Made by a program: the position numbers and the translations under genes | Assembly (NCBI GenBank): GCA_020850325.1 | Contig: JADZEW010000030.1 | Coordinates: 1-64,000, forward strand | Source of the DNA: Methanoregulaceae archaeon | Lineage (GTDB): Bacteria > Armatimonadota > Fimbriimonadia > Fimbriimonadales > Fimbriimonadaceae | Length of the DNA: 64,000 bases | Direction: 5' to 3' | Shown: one piece after another, positions 41,795 to 49,807 of the stretch | Layout of the letters: each line of letters begins with the position of its first letter | How positions within the stretch are numbered: position 1 is the stretch's first letter | The notes under the pieces: generated by a model | Told to the model about the DNA's origin: nothing | What the model saw: only the letters and a program-made list of their open reading frames with translations | Databases searched by the model: none

Positions 41795-42945
41795 ATCTTG
41801 AGATCGATATGCTCGCGCTTGCTCAGTTCCTCGACGAACTGCGCTCCGCTCATGCCATTCTCGTATCGGATGCACCCCTCGGGGAGCAGTCCGGCGCTGA
41901 TCGCGATGGCAAAGATCGAGCAGGAGAAGCCGGTCAGCCGCTCCATCGACGTGAAGCCGGTGCGCGGGTCTTCCCTGTCAAAGATATCGAGTTGGATTCG
42001 CTTCGGCTGGCCGTCCTTGGTTCCGACTCCGACTCCGCGCACGGCGCACAAGTCTTGATCCTCGAACTTGGACAGAGCGTCGCCGAACACCTTGTAGAAC
42101 AGGGCCCGCGGGCGGACGTGGGTTCCCTCGACCTCGATCGGCTCCTCGCCCCAGAATCCGAAGTCCTTGAAGATCTTGATGCGCTCGCAGTGGCCAGGGA
42201 AGCGAATCGTCTTGTACTCGTAGTTCTTGACCCGTCCCTGCAGCGTGTAGGGAGCCGTGCTGGTTCCGCCTGAAGTCACGAAGGCCTCCATAGGCCCCAG
42301 CTGGTCGATGTGCAGGTCTTCGAGCTCGGTCAGGGTGTCGATGAGGGTGATCTCGCCCTCGCGCAGCGCGACGGCTTGGAAGTCGTATTCGGTGACTAGG
42401 CCCTCGACGTTGAACGTCAGCTTGTAGTTGAACGGCGGCTTCGGGTTTTGGGGAAGAACGCCGCAGTAAAGCTTGACCGAATCGCACTCGTCGAGTTGCT
42501 CGATCAAGTACATGCCGATCGAGTTGACGAGACCGGGAGCCAATCCCGTATCGGGAACGAGAGTGACGCCGGCTGACTTCGCCTGCTCGTCCATCGCAAG
42601 CGTCTCCATCGTGATCTCGGTGTTACCGCCGAGGTCTACCATGTGCGTTTTGGTTTGAATAGCAACGGCCGCGATGCGGGGGTGCATCCAGTAGGGCACG
42701 CAAGACAGCAACACATCAACGTCCTGCAGGAACTCGGCGAGGCCCGCCGGATCGAGTGCGTTGACGGCATGAGGCTCGCAGATTGCCGATCCAACGAGGT
42801 CGTTGACTCGCCAGGCGCTCTTCTTCGCGGCGTCAAGGCTGACGTCGCCCATCTTGATCTTGTGCGGGTGGGCGAATTTGGCGAGATCGTACGCGGCGGC
42901 GGTGCCCTGCATGCCCGCGCCGAGCACTGCGAAAGTCTTACTCAT
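41782..42945 (-). CDS. Saccharopine dehydrogenase-like oxidoreductase
   Basis: This 387-residue protein has an N-terminal Rossmann motif VLGAGMQGTAAAYDL (about 7-21), the segment DLGGNTEI (about 103-110) and DTGLAPGLVN (about 132-141). It resembles lysine 6-dehydrogenases and carboxynorspermidine/saccharopine reductases. The substrate is likely an amino acid or its imine. Lysine catabolism is a possibility, but no partner gene is close. A GGAG lies 11 nt upstream of the ATG. Confidence 0.75.
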   Translation of the reverse strand: MSKTFAVLGAGMQGTAAAYDLAKFAHPHKIKMGDVSLDAAKKSAWRVNDLVGSAICEPHAVNALDPAGLAEFLQDVDVLLSCVPYWMHPRIAAVAIQTKTHMVDLGGNTEITMETLAMDEQAKSAGVTLVPDTGLAPGLVNSIGMYLIEQLDECDSVKLYCGVLPQNPKPPFNYKLTFNVEGLVTEYDFQAVALREGEITLIDTLTELEDLHIDQLGPMEAFVTSGGTSTAPYTLQGRVKNYEYKTIRFPGHCERIKIFKDFGFWGEEPIEVEGTHVRPRALFYKVFGDALSKFEDQDLCAVRGVGVGTKDGQPKRIQLDIFDREDPRTGFTSMERLTGFSCSIFAIAISAGLLPEGCIRYENGMSGAQFVEELSKREHIDLKIQVA

Positions 42946-43032
42946 AGGTTTGAAACTCCGGACGCCGTTGTCGCGAAGAAACGGCTGGTGAGTCCAGATT
43001 GTACCTAGGGAGGGCTGATCTCCCCCGATCCG

Positions 43033-43821
43033 TCAGGGCTGGTCGCCGCGCCCGTTCTTGCCTCGGAAGCGTCGCTCTTCGAACGCCAGCAGATACTCGA
43101 CTTCCGGCGTGCTTGGCACTTCGCGGCGCACGGTTTCGATGGCGCGGGTCAGGCCGAGTTCGGACTTGAAGAGCAGTTTGACCGCCTTATGGAGGGACAT
43201 GCGCGCCGGTTGGGTGATGCCGATCCGTCGCAACCCGACCGCGTTGATGTCCACGACTTGGTCGCGCCCAGCGACAACCACAAACGGGGGAACGTCGCGC
43301 GTGATGCCTGCCATGCCGCCAACCATTGCTGACTTGCCGATCCGGGCGAACTGGTGTACGCCGACCATGCCGCCGAAGGTGACGTAATCTTCGACCGTTA
43401 CGTGGCCCGACAGGCCGACATTGTTCGCCAGCGTTACAAAGTTGCCAAGCGTTCCGTTGTGCCCAATGTGGGTGTAGGCCATGATGTAGCAGTCATTGCC
43501 GATGCTCGTGCGGTTGCCGTCGCCAGTGGCGCGGTGGATGGTGCAGTACTCGCGGATCACGTTCCGATCGCCGATCACCAACTCCGTGTGTTGATCTTCG
43601 GTGTACTTGCGATCTTGCGGATCGCCCCCCAGGATGGCACCCTGCCCAACCAGGTTATCTTCGCCCAGCGTTGTGCCCGATTTGATCGTAACGTGGGAAT
43701 CGAGGATCGTGCGCGCACCGATTTTCACTCCGGCTTCGACATAGCAGAATGGGCCGACCCGCACCGAGTCAGCAAGTTCGGCGCTTGGATCGACGACGGC
43801 GAGTGGATGTACTTCGGCCAC
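43033..43821 (-). CDS. lpxA: UDP-N-acetylglucosamine acyltransferase LpxA
   Basis: This 262-residue left-handed beta-helix protein has hexapeptide repeats (about 5-185) and an alpha-helical C-terminus. The segment AYTHIGHNGTLGNFV (about 114-128) contains the catalytic-His region (HIGHN), and GGMVGVHQFARIGKSAMVGG (about 149-168) is typical of LpxA. It acylates UDP-GlcNAc in the first step of lipid A synthesis and points to an outer membrane. The GTG start directly follows the fabZ TAA with no gap. Confidence 0.9.
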   Translation of the reverse strand: MAEVHPLAVVDPSAELADSVRVGPFCYVEAGVKIGARTILDSHVTIKSGTTLGEDNLVGQGAILGGDPQDRKYTEDQHTELVIGDRNVIREYCTIHRATGDGNRTSIGNDCYIMAYTHIGHNGTLGNFVTLANNVGLSGHVTVEDYVTFGGMVGVHQFARIGKSAMVGGMAGITRDVPPFVVVAGRDQVVDINAVGLRRIGITQPARMSLHKAVKLLFKSELGLTRAIETVRREVPSTPEVEYLLAFEERRFRGKNGRGDQP

Positions 43822-44259
43822 TTAAATTCCTAGCTTCATGAGTTTGAACGTCAGCTCCATCGAGGCAACGACCTCATCCCCTACGTACGACTTGCCCCGA
43901 ATCCGGCCGATCTGGTTGCGGTACCACATCAACTCCATTTCGCTGCGGAGTTGGTCTCCGGGAACCACCGGACGGCGGAACTTGACGTCGTCGATGGCAC
44001 CAATCAACGGAACAAACCCCTTGTTGGCTTCATCGCCGAGGATCATGCAAGCTCCCGCCTGCGCCATCGCTTCGACAACGAGGACCCCCGGCATAATCGG
44101 GAAACCCGGGTAGTGCCCTTGAAAGAAAGCCTCATTGATGGACACGTTCTTTAGCCCGATGCACGACTTCATCGGCTCAAGCGCGATGATGCGGTCCACC
44201 AGCAGCATCGGGTACCGATGCGGCAGGTATTCCATGATCTCTTGGACGTTCAACACCAC
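43822..44259 (-). CDS. fabZ: 3-hydroxyacyl-ACP dehydratase FabZ
   Basis: This 145-residue hot-dog protein has the FabZ opening LPHRYPMLLVDRI (about 12-24) and the catalytic helix start GHYPGFPIMPGVLVVEAMAQ (about 48-67) with its His and Glu. It dehydrates hydroxyacyl-ACP, the donor class that LpxA also uses, which explains the pairing. The start is GTG 44259 with TACAAC just upstream; it is divergent from nnrD. Confidence 0.93.
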   Translation of the reverse strand: MVLNVQEIMEYLPHRYPMLLVDRIIALEPMKSCIGLKNVSINEAFFQGHYPGFPIMPGVLVVEAMAQAGACMILGDEANKGFVPLIGAIDDVKFRRPVVPGDQLRSEMELMWYRNQIGRIRGKSYVGDEVVASMELTFKLMKLGI

Positions 44260-44327
44260 GCATGGTTGTACCCGTTTGCCGTCCCAGAAACAGGACCTGC
44301 CGCAATCGCGTAGTATGCGCGTAGCTC

Positions 44328-45872
44328 ATGTGGATTGCCGATGCCGCCCGAAGCCGCGAAATCGACCAACTTGCGCACACTGAGTACGGTATTCCCAGCG
44401 CCGTGCTTATGGAACGCGCAGGTCTGTCGGTGTTCGACGTGGTGCGCGAACTCCTTCCCGAAGGCGGCCGGATCACCGTGTTCTGCGGCCGGGGCAACAA
44501 TGGCGGAGACGGCCTCGTCGTCGCTCGCGCCGCCCATGAAGCGGGCTACGACCTCGACTGCCTCGTCGCCGCTCTTGAGCCCGACCTGAGCCCGGATGCC
44601 GCGTACCAACTCGCCGCGGCTCGGGCCCGGGGAGTCGAGCCGATCTTCACCGGTGATCCCGGCTACGGGCGACGACTCGAGCTTCTGGGCTCCAAGGACC
44701 TGATCGTCGACGCCCTGCTCGGAACCGGTTCCGGGGGAGAGGTACATGGCCCCGTCGAGGTGGCGATCCGCGCCATCAATCGCTCAGGCGTACCGGTGGT
44801 CAGCGTCGACGTGCCCAGCGGAATCCACACCGACACCGGTGAAGAACTCGGCGAGAGCATCTGGGCGCTGCGCACGGTCACCTTTGGTCTTCCCAAGCCC
44901 TACCTCTTTCAGGGCATCGGCATCGAGCACGCGGGCTACTGGACGGTCGCTGATATCGGGTTTCCCTCGGATTTGCTCAGCGAGCCGACCGATGCCCGGA
45001 TTCTCGACGCGGAGTGGGTAGGCAACCTCTTGCCCGAACGACTGCGCGCCAGCCACAAAGGGGACAACGGCAAGATTCTGATCGTCGCGGGATCGCAGCG
45101 GATGAGGGGAGCCGCTGTTCTCGCCGCTCGCGCCGCGATGCGCGCAGGCGCCGGGCTCATTACCGTTGCGGGAGTCGAGAGCGTTTGCGCGGCGGTCGCC
45201 GCTCACACTCCCGAGGCGCTCCTGTTGCCCCTCCCCGAGAATCACGGTGTGATCAGCGCCGATGCCTCGCGGATCTTGCTCGACCAGGCGAACAAGTTCG
45301 ATGCGGCGCTCTTTGGCCCAGGCTTGACCCAAGAGGAGCCGGTCATCGACTTTTTGGACAAGGTCTGGCGCGAGTGGGATCGACCCTGTTGCATCGATGC
45401 CGATGCGCTGAACTGCGTATCGCTCGGGGTGGGCTTGCCGCAAGGGGAGTGCGTGATGACCCCCCATCCCGGCGAAATGGGCCGATTGCTCCACGCGAGC
45501 GTTGCGGAAGTCCAAGGGGATCGCTTCCGCTCGGTGATGACGGCGACCACCAAGTTCGGCAAGACCGTTTTGCTGAAGGGACCGTATAGCATCGTCGGGG
45601 AGTCCTTCCAGCCGATGCTCGTGAACTGTACGGGCAACTCGGGAATGGCCTCGGCGGGTATGGGTGATGTGCTCGGCGGGGTCATCGCGACTCTGCTTGC
45701 GCAAGATCTGCCCGCGTACTACGCGGCAGCGAGCGGGATGTTCTGGCATGGCCTCGCGGGTGATGAATGCGCCAAGCGGATCGGGCCCATCGGCTACACG
45801 GCGCTCGATGTTGCGGAGATGCTTCCTCTGGCGCGTGCTAGTATCACAGAATCGTGCGACGCTTGTGGCTAG
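44328..45872 (+). CDS. nnrD: Bifunctional NAD(P)H-hydrate epimerase/dehydratase
   Basis: This 514-residue fusion repairs hydrated NAD(P)H. The N-terminal YjeF-type epimerase domain (about 1-215) has GRGNNGGDGLV (about 52-62). The C-terminal ribokinase-like dehydratase (about 225-505) has HPGEMGRL, GNSGMASAGMGDVLGG (about 437-452) and the catalytic Asp. The ATG has TAGTAT ending 11 nt upstream and no Shine-Dalgarno. The next gene overlaps its end by 19 bp. Confidence 0.92.
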   Translation: MWIADAARSREIDQLAHTEYGIPSAVLMERAGLSVFDVVRELLPEGGRITVFCGRGNNGGDGLVVARAAHEAGYDLDCLVAALEPDLSPDAAYQLAAARARGVEPIFTGDPGYGRRLELLGSKDLIVDALLGTGSGGEVHGPVEVAIRAINRSGVPVVSVDVPSGIHTDTGEELGESIWALRTVTFGLPKPYLFQGIGIEHAGYWTVADIGFPSDLLSEPTDARILDAEWVGNLLPERLRASHKGDNGKILIVAGSQRMRGAAVLAARAAMRAGAGLITVAGVESVCAAVAAHTPEALLLPLPENHGVISADASRILLDQANKFDAALFGPGLTQEEPVIDFLDKVWREWDRPCCIDADALNCVSLGVGLPQGECVMTPHPGEMGRLLHASVAEVQGDRFRSVMTATTKFGKTVLLKGPYSIVGESFQPMLVNCTGNSGMASAGMGDVLGGVIATLLAQDLPAYYAAASGMFWHGLAGDECAKRIGPIGYTALDVAEMLPLARASITESCDACG

Positions 45873-47011
45873 CCTTGGCATTGCTCCCCGCGCTGGTGGG
45901 AGCCGAGACCATGACGCTGAAGTTCAGCGGTTTGCGGGTGGTCGATGTGGTGCCCTCGCCGACCGTCAAGCTGAGTGACTCCCCACCGCAAACGGGGCCA
46001 ACCGTCAAAGTCGAAGCTTCCGGAGACCAGTGGATCCGCGTGTACGACCCCGAGACGGGCAACCTCGCCGCTCGTAAGGCGAGCGAACTGAACGGAAAGA
46101 GCCGGTCTGCCGACTTCAAGAACGAGTGGACGGTCTTCAGAACCGACTATAACCGCATCGGCGAGCTGCGGGTTCGCGCCGACCAGGGCGGCAAGGGGCT
46201 AGCGCTCGGCTCGATCTCGATCGCCGATCAGACCCAACTCCTCACCCAGGAGAATCAGGGGACCGCGGTCTTCTACGGCGTGCCCGTTGGCAAGGTGCCG
46301 GTGTCGGTGAGCTACCGCGAGGGAAGCGACACCCGTTCCGTCAAGCAGGAGTTCGTCGTTCCCGCGGAGCGTGACTTGCCACGGCCGGAACTGATCGTCG
46401 CCCTGCCTGCGGCGAGTGAAGCAACAACGGAAGCGGTTGATGATCGTAAGCTGCCTCCGCCCAAGCCTCCCGGGTTGCCAACCGGCATGTTAGGCAACCT
46501 GATCGCGATGCTGCTGGCCGCAGGCGGCGCGCTTGCGTTGCTGTACTTCGGCCTCCGCTGGATCTACGGTAATCAAGATCGGGCGAAGGACGCACTAACC
46601 AAGTTGGGCGTACAAGTCCCGGACCCACTGGCCGAGCCGGACCCCACGCCAGCTCCTGCCGCTGACCCCTTCCCGGCCGCCGCCCCAGTGACACCGATCC
46701 TGCTTGACCCGGTGCCCATGACGCCGGCGGCCACGTCCGATCCGACGCTGGTCGGTCTCAGCGGGTCGTTCGCCATCGCCGAAGGCGTGTCGATTGTCGG
46801 CCGCGAAGCGGAACTCACCATCGCGCTGGCCGCCGAATCTACCGTTTCCCGGCGTCACGCCGAGATCGTTCGGAACGGCGATTCGATCATTCTCCGCGAC
46901 TTGGGCAGCCGCAACGGCACCTTCGTTAACGGCGCCCCGTTAACCGGAGATCATGCGCTGCGTAGAGGTGACCGCGTGCAGTTTGGCTCGGTCTCGTTCG
47001 AAGTGAAATAG
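45854..47011 (+). CDS. Membrane-anchored FHA-domain protein
   Basis: This 385-residue protein has a signal peptide (about 1-17), an outer beta-rich domain (about 20-190), one membrane helix (about 212-232) and a Pro-rich linker. A C-terminal FHA domain (about 300-385) carries the conserved SRRHAEI and DLGSRNGTFVNG. The FHA domain would bind phosphothreonine peptides inside the cell. The topology (outer sensor, inner FHA) suggests signalling or cell-envelope assembly. The start is GTG 45854, overlapping nnrD. Confidence 0.8.
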   Translation: MRRLWLALALLPALVGAETMTLKFSGLRVVDVVPSPTVKLSDSPPQTGPTVKVEASGDQWIRVYDPETGNLAARKASELNGKSRSADFKNEWTVFRTDYNRIGELRVRADQGGKGLALGSISIADQTQLLTQENQGTAVFYGVPVGKVPVSVSYREGSDTRSVKQEFVVPAERDLPRPELIVALPAASEATTEAVDDRKLPPPKPPGLPTGMLGNLIAMLLAAGGALALLYFGLRWIYGNQDRAKDALTKLGVQVPDPLAEPDPTPAPAADPFPAAAPVTPILLDPVPMTPAATSDPTLVGLSGSFAIAEGVSIVGREAELTIALAAESTVSRRHAEIVRNGDSIILRDLGSRNGTFVNGAPLTGDHALRRGDRVQFGSVSFEVK

Positions 47012-47023
47012 TCGTTCCAGTTC

Positions 47024-47052
47024 TTGCATCCGCAGAACCTTTCCTGTATACT
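47024..47052 (+). promoter_or_regulatory. Sigma-70-type promoter of recA
   Basis: TTGCAT (47024-47029) and TATACT (47047-47052) are separated by 17 bp. The expected start near 47059 leaves only about 4 nt before the ATG at 47063 and no Shine-Dalgarno, so the recA mRNA is nearly leaderless. No clear LexA box was found. Confidence 0.72.
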
Positions 47053-47062
47053 AGCGTCCACT

Positions 47063-48130
47063 ATGTCGGAGAAAACCATCACCCCCGAAAAGGAGCGCGC
47101 ACTCGAGTCCGCGCTGAGTCAAATTGAGAAGGCCTTTGGCAAGGGAGCGATCATGCGCCTCGGCCAGGGGGAGCGGGAAGCGATCGAAACCATCCCGACC
47201 GGATCGCTCAGTCTGGACATGTCGCTCGGCGTTGGTGGACTCCCGAAGGGCCGAATTACCGAGATTTACGGCACGGAGTCGAGTGGTAAGACCACCCTGG
47301 CCCTTCACGTGGTGGCCGAGGCGCAGCGCCGCGGCGGGCTGGCGGTTTTCGTGGACGCCGAGCACGCGCTGGACATCGAATACGCCCGCGCCCTGGGGGT
47401 AGACGTGGATCGGCTGTATGTCGCCCAGCCGACCTCCGGCGAGGAAGCGCTGGAGATCATGGATGCGATGATTCGCTCGGGTGCCGTGGACGTGGTGGTT
47501 CTCGACTCCGTCGCGGCTTTGGTGCCTAAGGCGGAAATCGAAGGTGAGATGGGCGATTCGCACGTAGGCATCCAGGCGCGCATGATGTCGCAAGCCCTTC
47601 GCAAGCTCGGCGGCAGCATCAACAAGTCGAACACCGCCGCGATCTTCATCAACCAGCTTCGCGAGAAGATCGGCGTTATGTATGGCAACCCGGAGACGAC
47701 GCCCGGCGGTCGCGCCCTCAAGTTCTGGGCGTCGGTCCGACTCGAAGTGCGTCGCGGCGACGCGATCAAGCAGGGCACCGAGCAGATCGGCGCGCGCATG
47801 AAGGTGAAGGTCGTAAAGAACAAGGTTGCGCCGCCCTTCCGGACCGCCGAGTTCGACGTCATTTTCGGCAAAGGAATCTCTCGCGCGGGCGATCTCCTAG
47901 ACGTAGCCACCCTCCGAGGGTTCGTCACTCGTGCCGGTACCTACTACAACTACGGCGATCAGCGACTTGGCCAGGGCAGGGACAACGCACGTCAGTTCCT
48001 TGACGAGAACCCGACGATCTTCAAGGAGTTGGATGCTAAGGTCCGCGCCGTGTTCGCCGCCGAGCGACTTGCCGCGCTGAACAACCTTCCGTCCGACCTT
48101 GCCGACGAAGAGGAACCGAAAGACGAGTAG
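47063..48130 (+). CDS. recA: Recombinase RecA
   Basis: This 355-residue ATPase has Walker [10 protein letters not shown] (about 71-79), Walker [11 protein letters not shown] (about 143-152), the loop region [19 protein letters not shown] and [17 protein letters not shown] (about 216-232). It has full length and a normal acidic C-terminus. recX follows with a 32-bp overlap. No SOS operator is evident. Confidence 0.98.
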   Translation: MSEKTITPEKERALESALSQIEKAFGKGAIMRLGQGEREAIETIPTGSLSLDMSLGVGGLPKGRITEIYGTESSGKTTLALHVVAEAQRRGGLAVFVDAEHALDIEYARALGVDVDRLYVAQPTSGEEALEIMDAMIRSGAVDVVVLDSVAALVPKAEIEGEMGDSHVGIQARMMSQALRKLGGSINKSNTAAIFINQLREKIGVMYGNPETTPGGRALKFWASVRLEVRRGDAIKQGTEQIGARMKVKVVKNKVAPPFRTAEFDVIFGKGISRAGDLLDVATLRGFVTRAGTYYNYGDQRLGQGRDNARQFLDENPTIFKELDAKVRAVFAAERLAALNNLPSDLADEEEPKDE

Positions 48131-48566
48131 TCCGCTCTCAGATCGGGATCGGGCTCTGCGCTGGGCGTTGAGGGCGCTCGGTCGGCGAGAATATCTGCCT
48201 GCCGAACTGACTCAGCGCCTGCTTGCCCGGGGCTTTGATGAGGCGGTGGTCGCCGAGGCCATCCAGACCCTGCTTGATCAACGGTTGCTGAGCGAGTCGC
48301 GCGCGATTGCCGCTCTCGTCCAATCCAAGTCCGGAAAGCGTGCGGTGGGCCGTGATGCCCTACGCGAGTCTTTGCTGGCGAAGGGTGTCGATGAATCTCA
48401 GCTCGTCATTGTCGATCGCTCGGATGAGGACGAGCGCGGCATCATGCTCGGCCTGATCGAGAAGTTGGACGACCGCGGCCGCGCCGCACGCTTGCTCGCT
48501 CGGCGAGGATTCGACGAAGATCTCATCGGTTCGGTTCTGGACCAGCGCTTCGGGGAGGTCGACTAA
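48099..48566 (+). CDS. recX: RecX-family regulatory protein
   Basis: About 155 residues of three-helix repeats: [29 protein letters not shown], then a second Leu/Arg-rich unit and a third ([15 protein letters not shown]) near the end. RecX inhibits RecA filament growth. The start is uncertain: TTG 48099 lies inside recA and has no Shine-Dalgarno. The stop overlaps the start of the RNase Y gene (TAATG). Confidence 0.8.
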   Translation: MPTKRNRKTSSPLSDRDRALRWALRALGRREYLPAELTQRLLARGFDEAVVAEAIQTLLDQRLLSESRAIAALVQSKSGKRAVGRDALRESLLAKGVDESQLVIVDRSDEDERGIMLGLIEKLDDRGRAARLLARRGFDEDLIGSVLDQRFGEVD

Positions 48567-49807
48567 TGGAGTTTGGACTCGGATTGCTGGTGGGCATGGT
48601 CGCGTTGCTGATCGCTCGCCTGGTGCTGGTGCGCGGGCAGGCATCGCAGCTTCCAACGGCTCTCTCGGACGTCTCCGAGCCAGTGGCGAAGTCCGTTGTC
48701 GCGCCCGTTCCCACGCCCGCTCCGCCGATCGATGAAACGCTTGAACGCCGGGCCATCGAGCAGCGACTTCAAGCCTACGAAGCCGAGCTTCTCGAACAGG
48801 CCAACGAACGCGCGCGACAGGTCGTGCTGACCGCCATCCAGCGAACTCACTTGCCGACCATGTCGGAGGCTACGCTCGACGTCGTGACGCTTCCAGCGGA
48901 GGACGTGAAGGGCCGCCTGATTGGGCGTGAAGGGCGCAATATCCGCACCTTTGAGCAGGTGACCGGAGTGGATCTGGTGATCGACGACGCGCCAAACTCG
49001 GTGACGCTGTCGTGCTTCGATCCGCTGCGTCGGGCGATCGCGCGAAGGTGCCTCGAACAGCTGATTCAGGAACCAAAGGTGTATCCCGCGAAGGTCGAAG
49101 AGGCCTTTGCGGCTGCGAAGGAGGAGATCGAAGCTGAAGTCCGCAAGGCGGGCGATGAGGCGGCGCGCATCCTTGGGCTCAAGGGCCTTGCCCCCGCGGT
49201 CCGCGAGGCCGTCGGGCGGATGAAGTACCGCACGAGCTACGCCCAGAACCTATATCTTCACTCGATCGAGGTCGCCCAAATCTGCGGCATTCTCGCCGAT
49301 GAGTTTGGGCTGGACCGTGAGGTCTCCGTTCGGGCCGGTCTGCTGCACGACATCGGTAAGGTGCTGCCCCCCGAGTGGGAAGGGTCGCACGCGATGGCAG
49401 GGATGCGCTTCCTCACCTCGCACGGAGAGTCCCAACCGGTCTGCCACGCGGTCGGTGCGCACCACCGTGAGGTCGCGCCCGAGTCGCCCGAGGCCGAAAT
49501 CGTGATCATCGCCGACTCGCTCTCCGGAGCTAGGCCGGGGGCGCGCCGCGAGAGCCTCGAGCAGTTCCTCGAACGCATGAAAGCGCTGGAGGAGGACGTC
49601 GAAGCCATGCCCGGCGTCGACCGGGTGTTTGCGGTGCAAGCCGGCCGCGAGGTGCGGGTGATCGTCAAGCCCGACCAGGTGAACGACCAACAAACCGCTA
49701 GGCTCGCCCAGCAGATCGCCGAGAAGATCGCCGCCGATCCCCGCTACCCCGGCCAGATCAAGGTCACCGTGATCCGCGAGATCCGATCCGAGTTCAAGGC
49801 AGGCTAG
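48566..49807 (+). CDS. rny: Ribonuclease Y
   Basis: This 413-residue protein has an N-terminal membrane helix (about 2-20) and a short coiled-coil stretch. A KH domain with LIGREGRNIRTFE (about 112-124) and an HD domain with LHDIGK (about 259-264) follow, then the conserved end RVIVKPDQV. It initiates mRNA decay at the membrane. It is about 100 residues shorter than usual because the coiled coil is reduced. It overlaps recX at its start and ends 4 bp into the convergent M1 peptidase gene. Confidence 0.9.
   Translation: MEFGLGLLVGMVALLIARLVLVRGQASQLPTALSDVSEPVAKSVVAPVPTPAPPIDETLERRAIEQRLQAYEAELLEQANERARQVVLTAIQRTHLPTMSEATLDVVTLPAEDVKGRLIGREGRNIRTFEQVTGVDLVIDDAPNSVTLSCFDPLRRAIARRCLEQLIQEPKVYPAKVEEAFAAAKEEIEAEVRKAGDEAARILGLKGLAPAVREAVGRMKYRTSYAQNLYLHSIEVAQICGILADEFGLDREVSVRAGLLHDIGKVLPPEWEGSHAMAGMRFLTSHGESQPVCHAVGAHHREVAPESPEAEIVIIADSLSGARPGARRESLEQFLERMKALEEDVEAMPGVDRVFAVQAGREVRVIVKPDQVNDQQTARLAQQIAEKIAADPRYPGQIKVTVIREIRSEFKAG

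Noticed and set aside
47024-47062. LexA/SOS box at the recA promoter
   Set aside because: Neither the Gram-negative CTG-N10-CAG nor the Bacillus-type GAAC-N4-GTTC pattern is present between the promoter elements.
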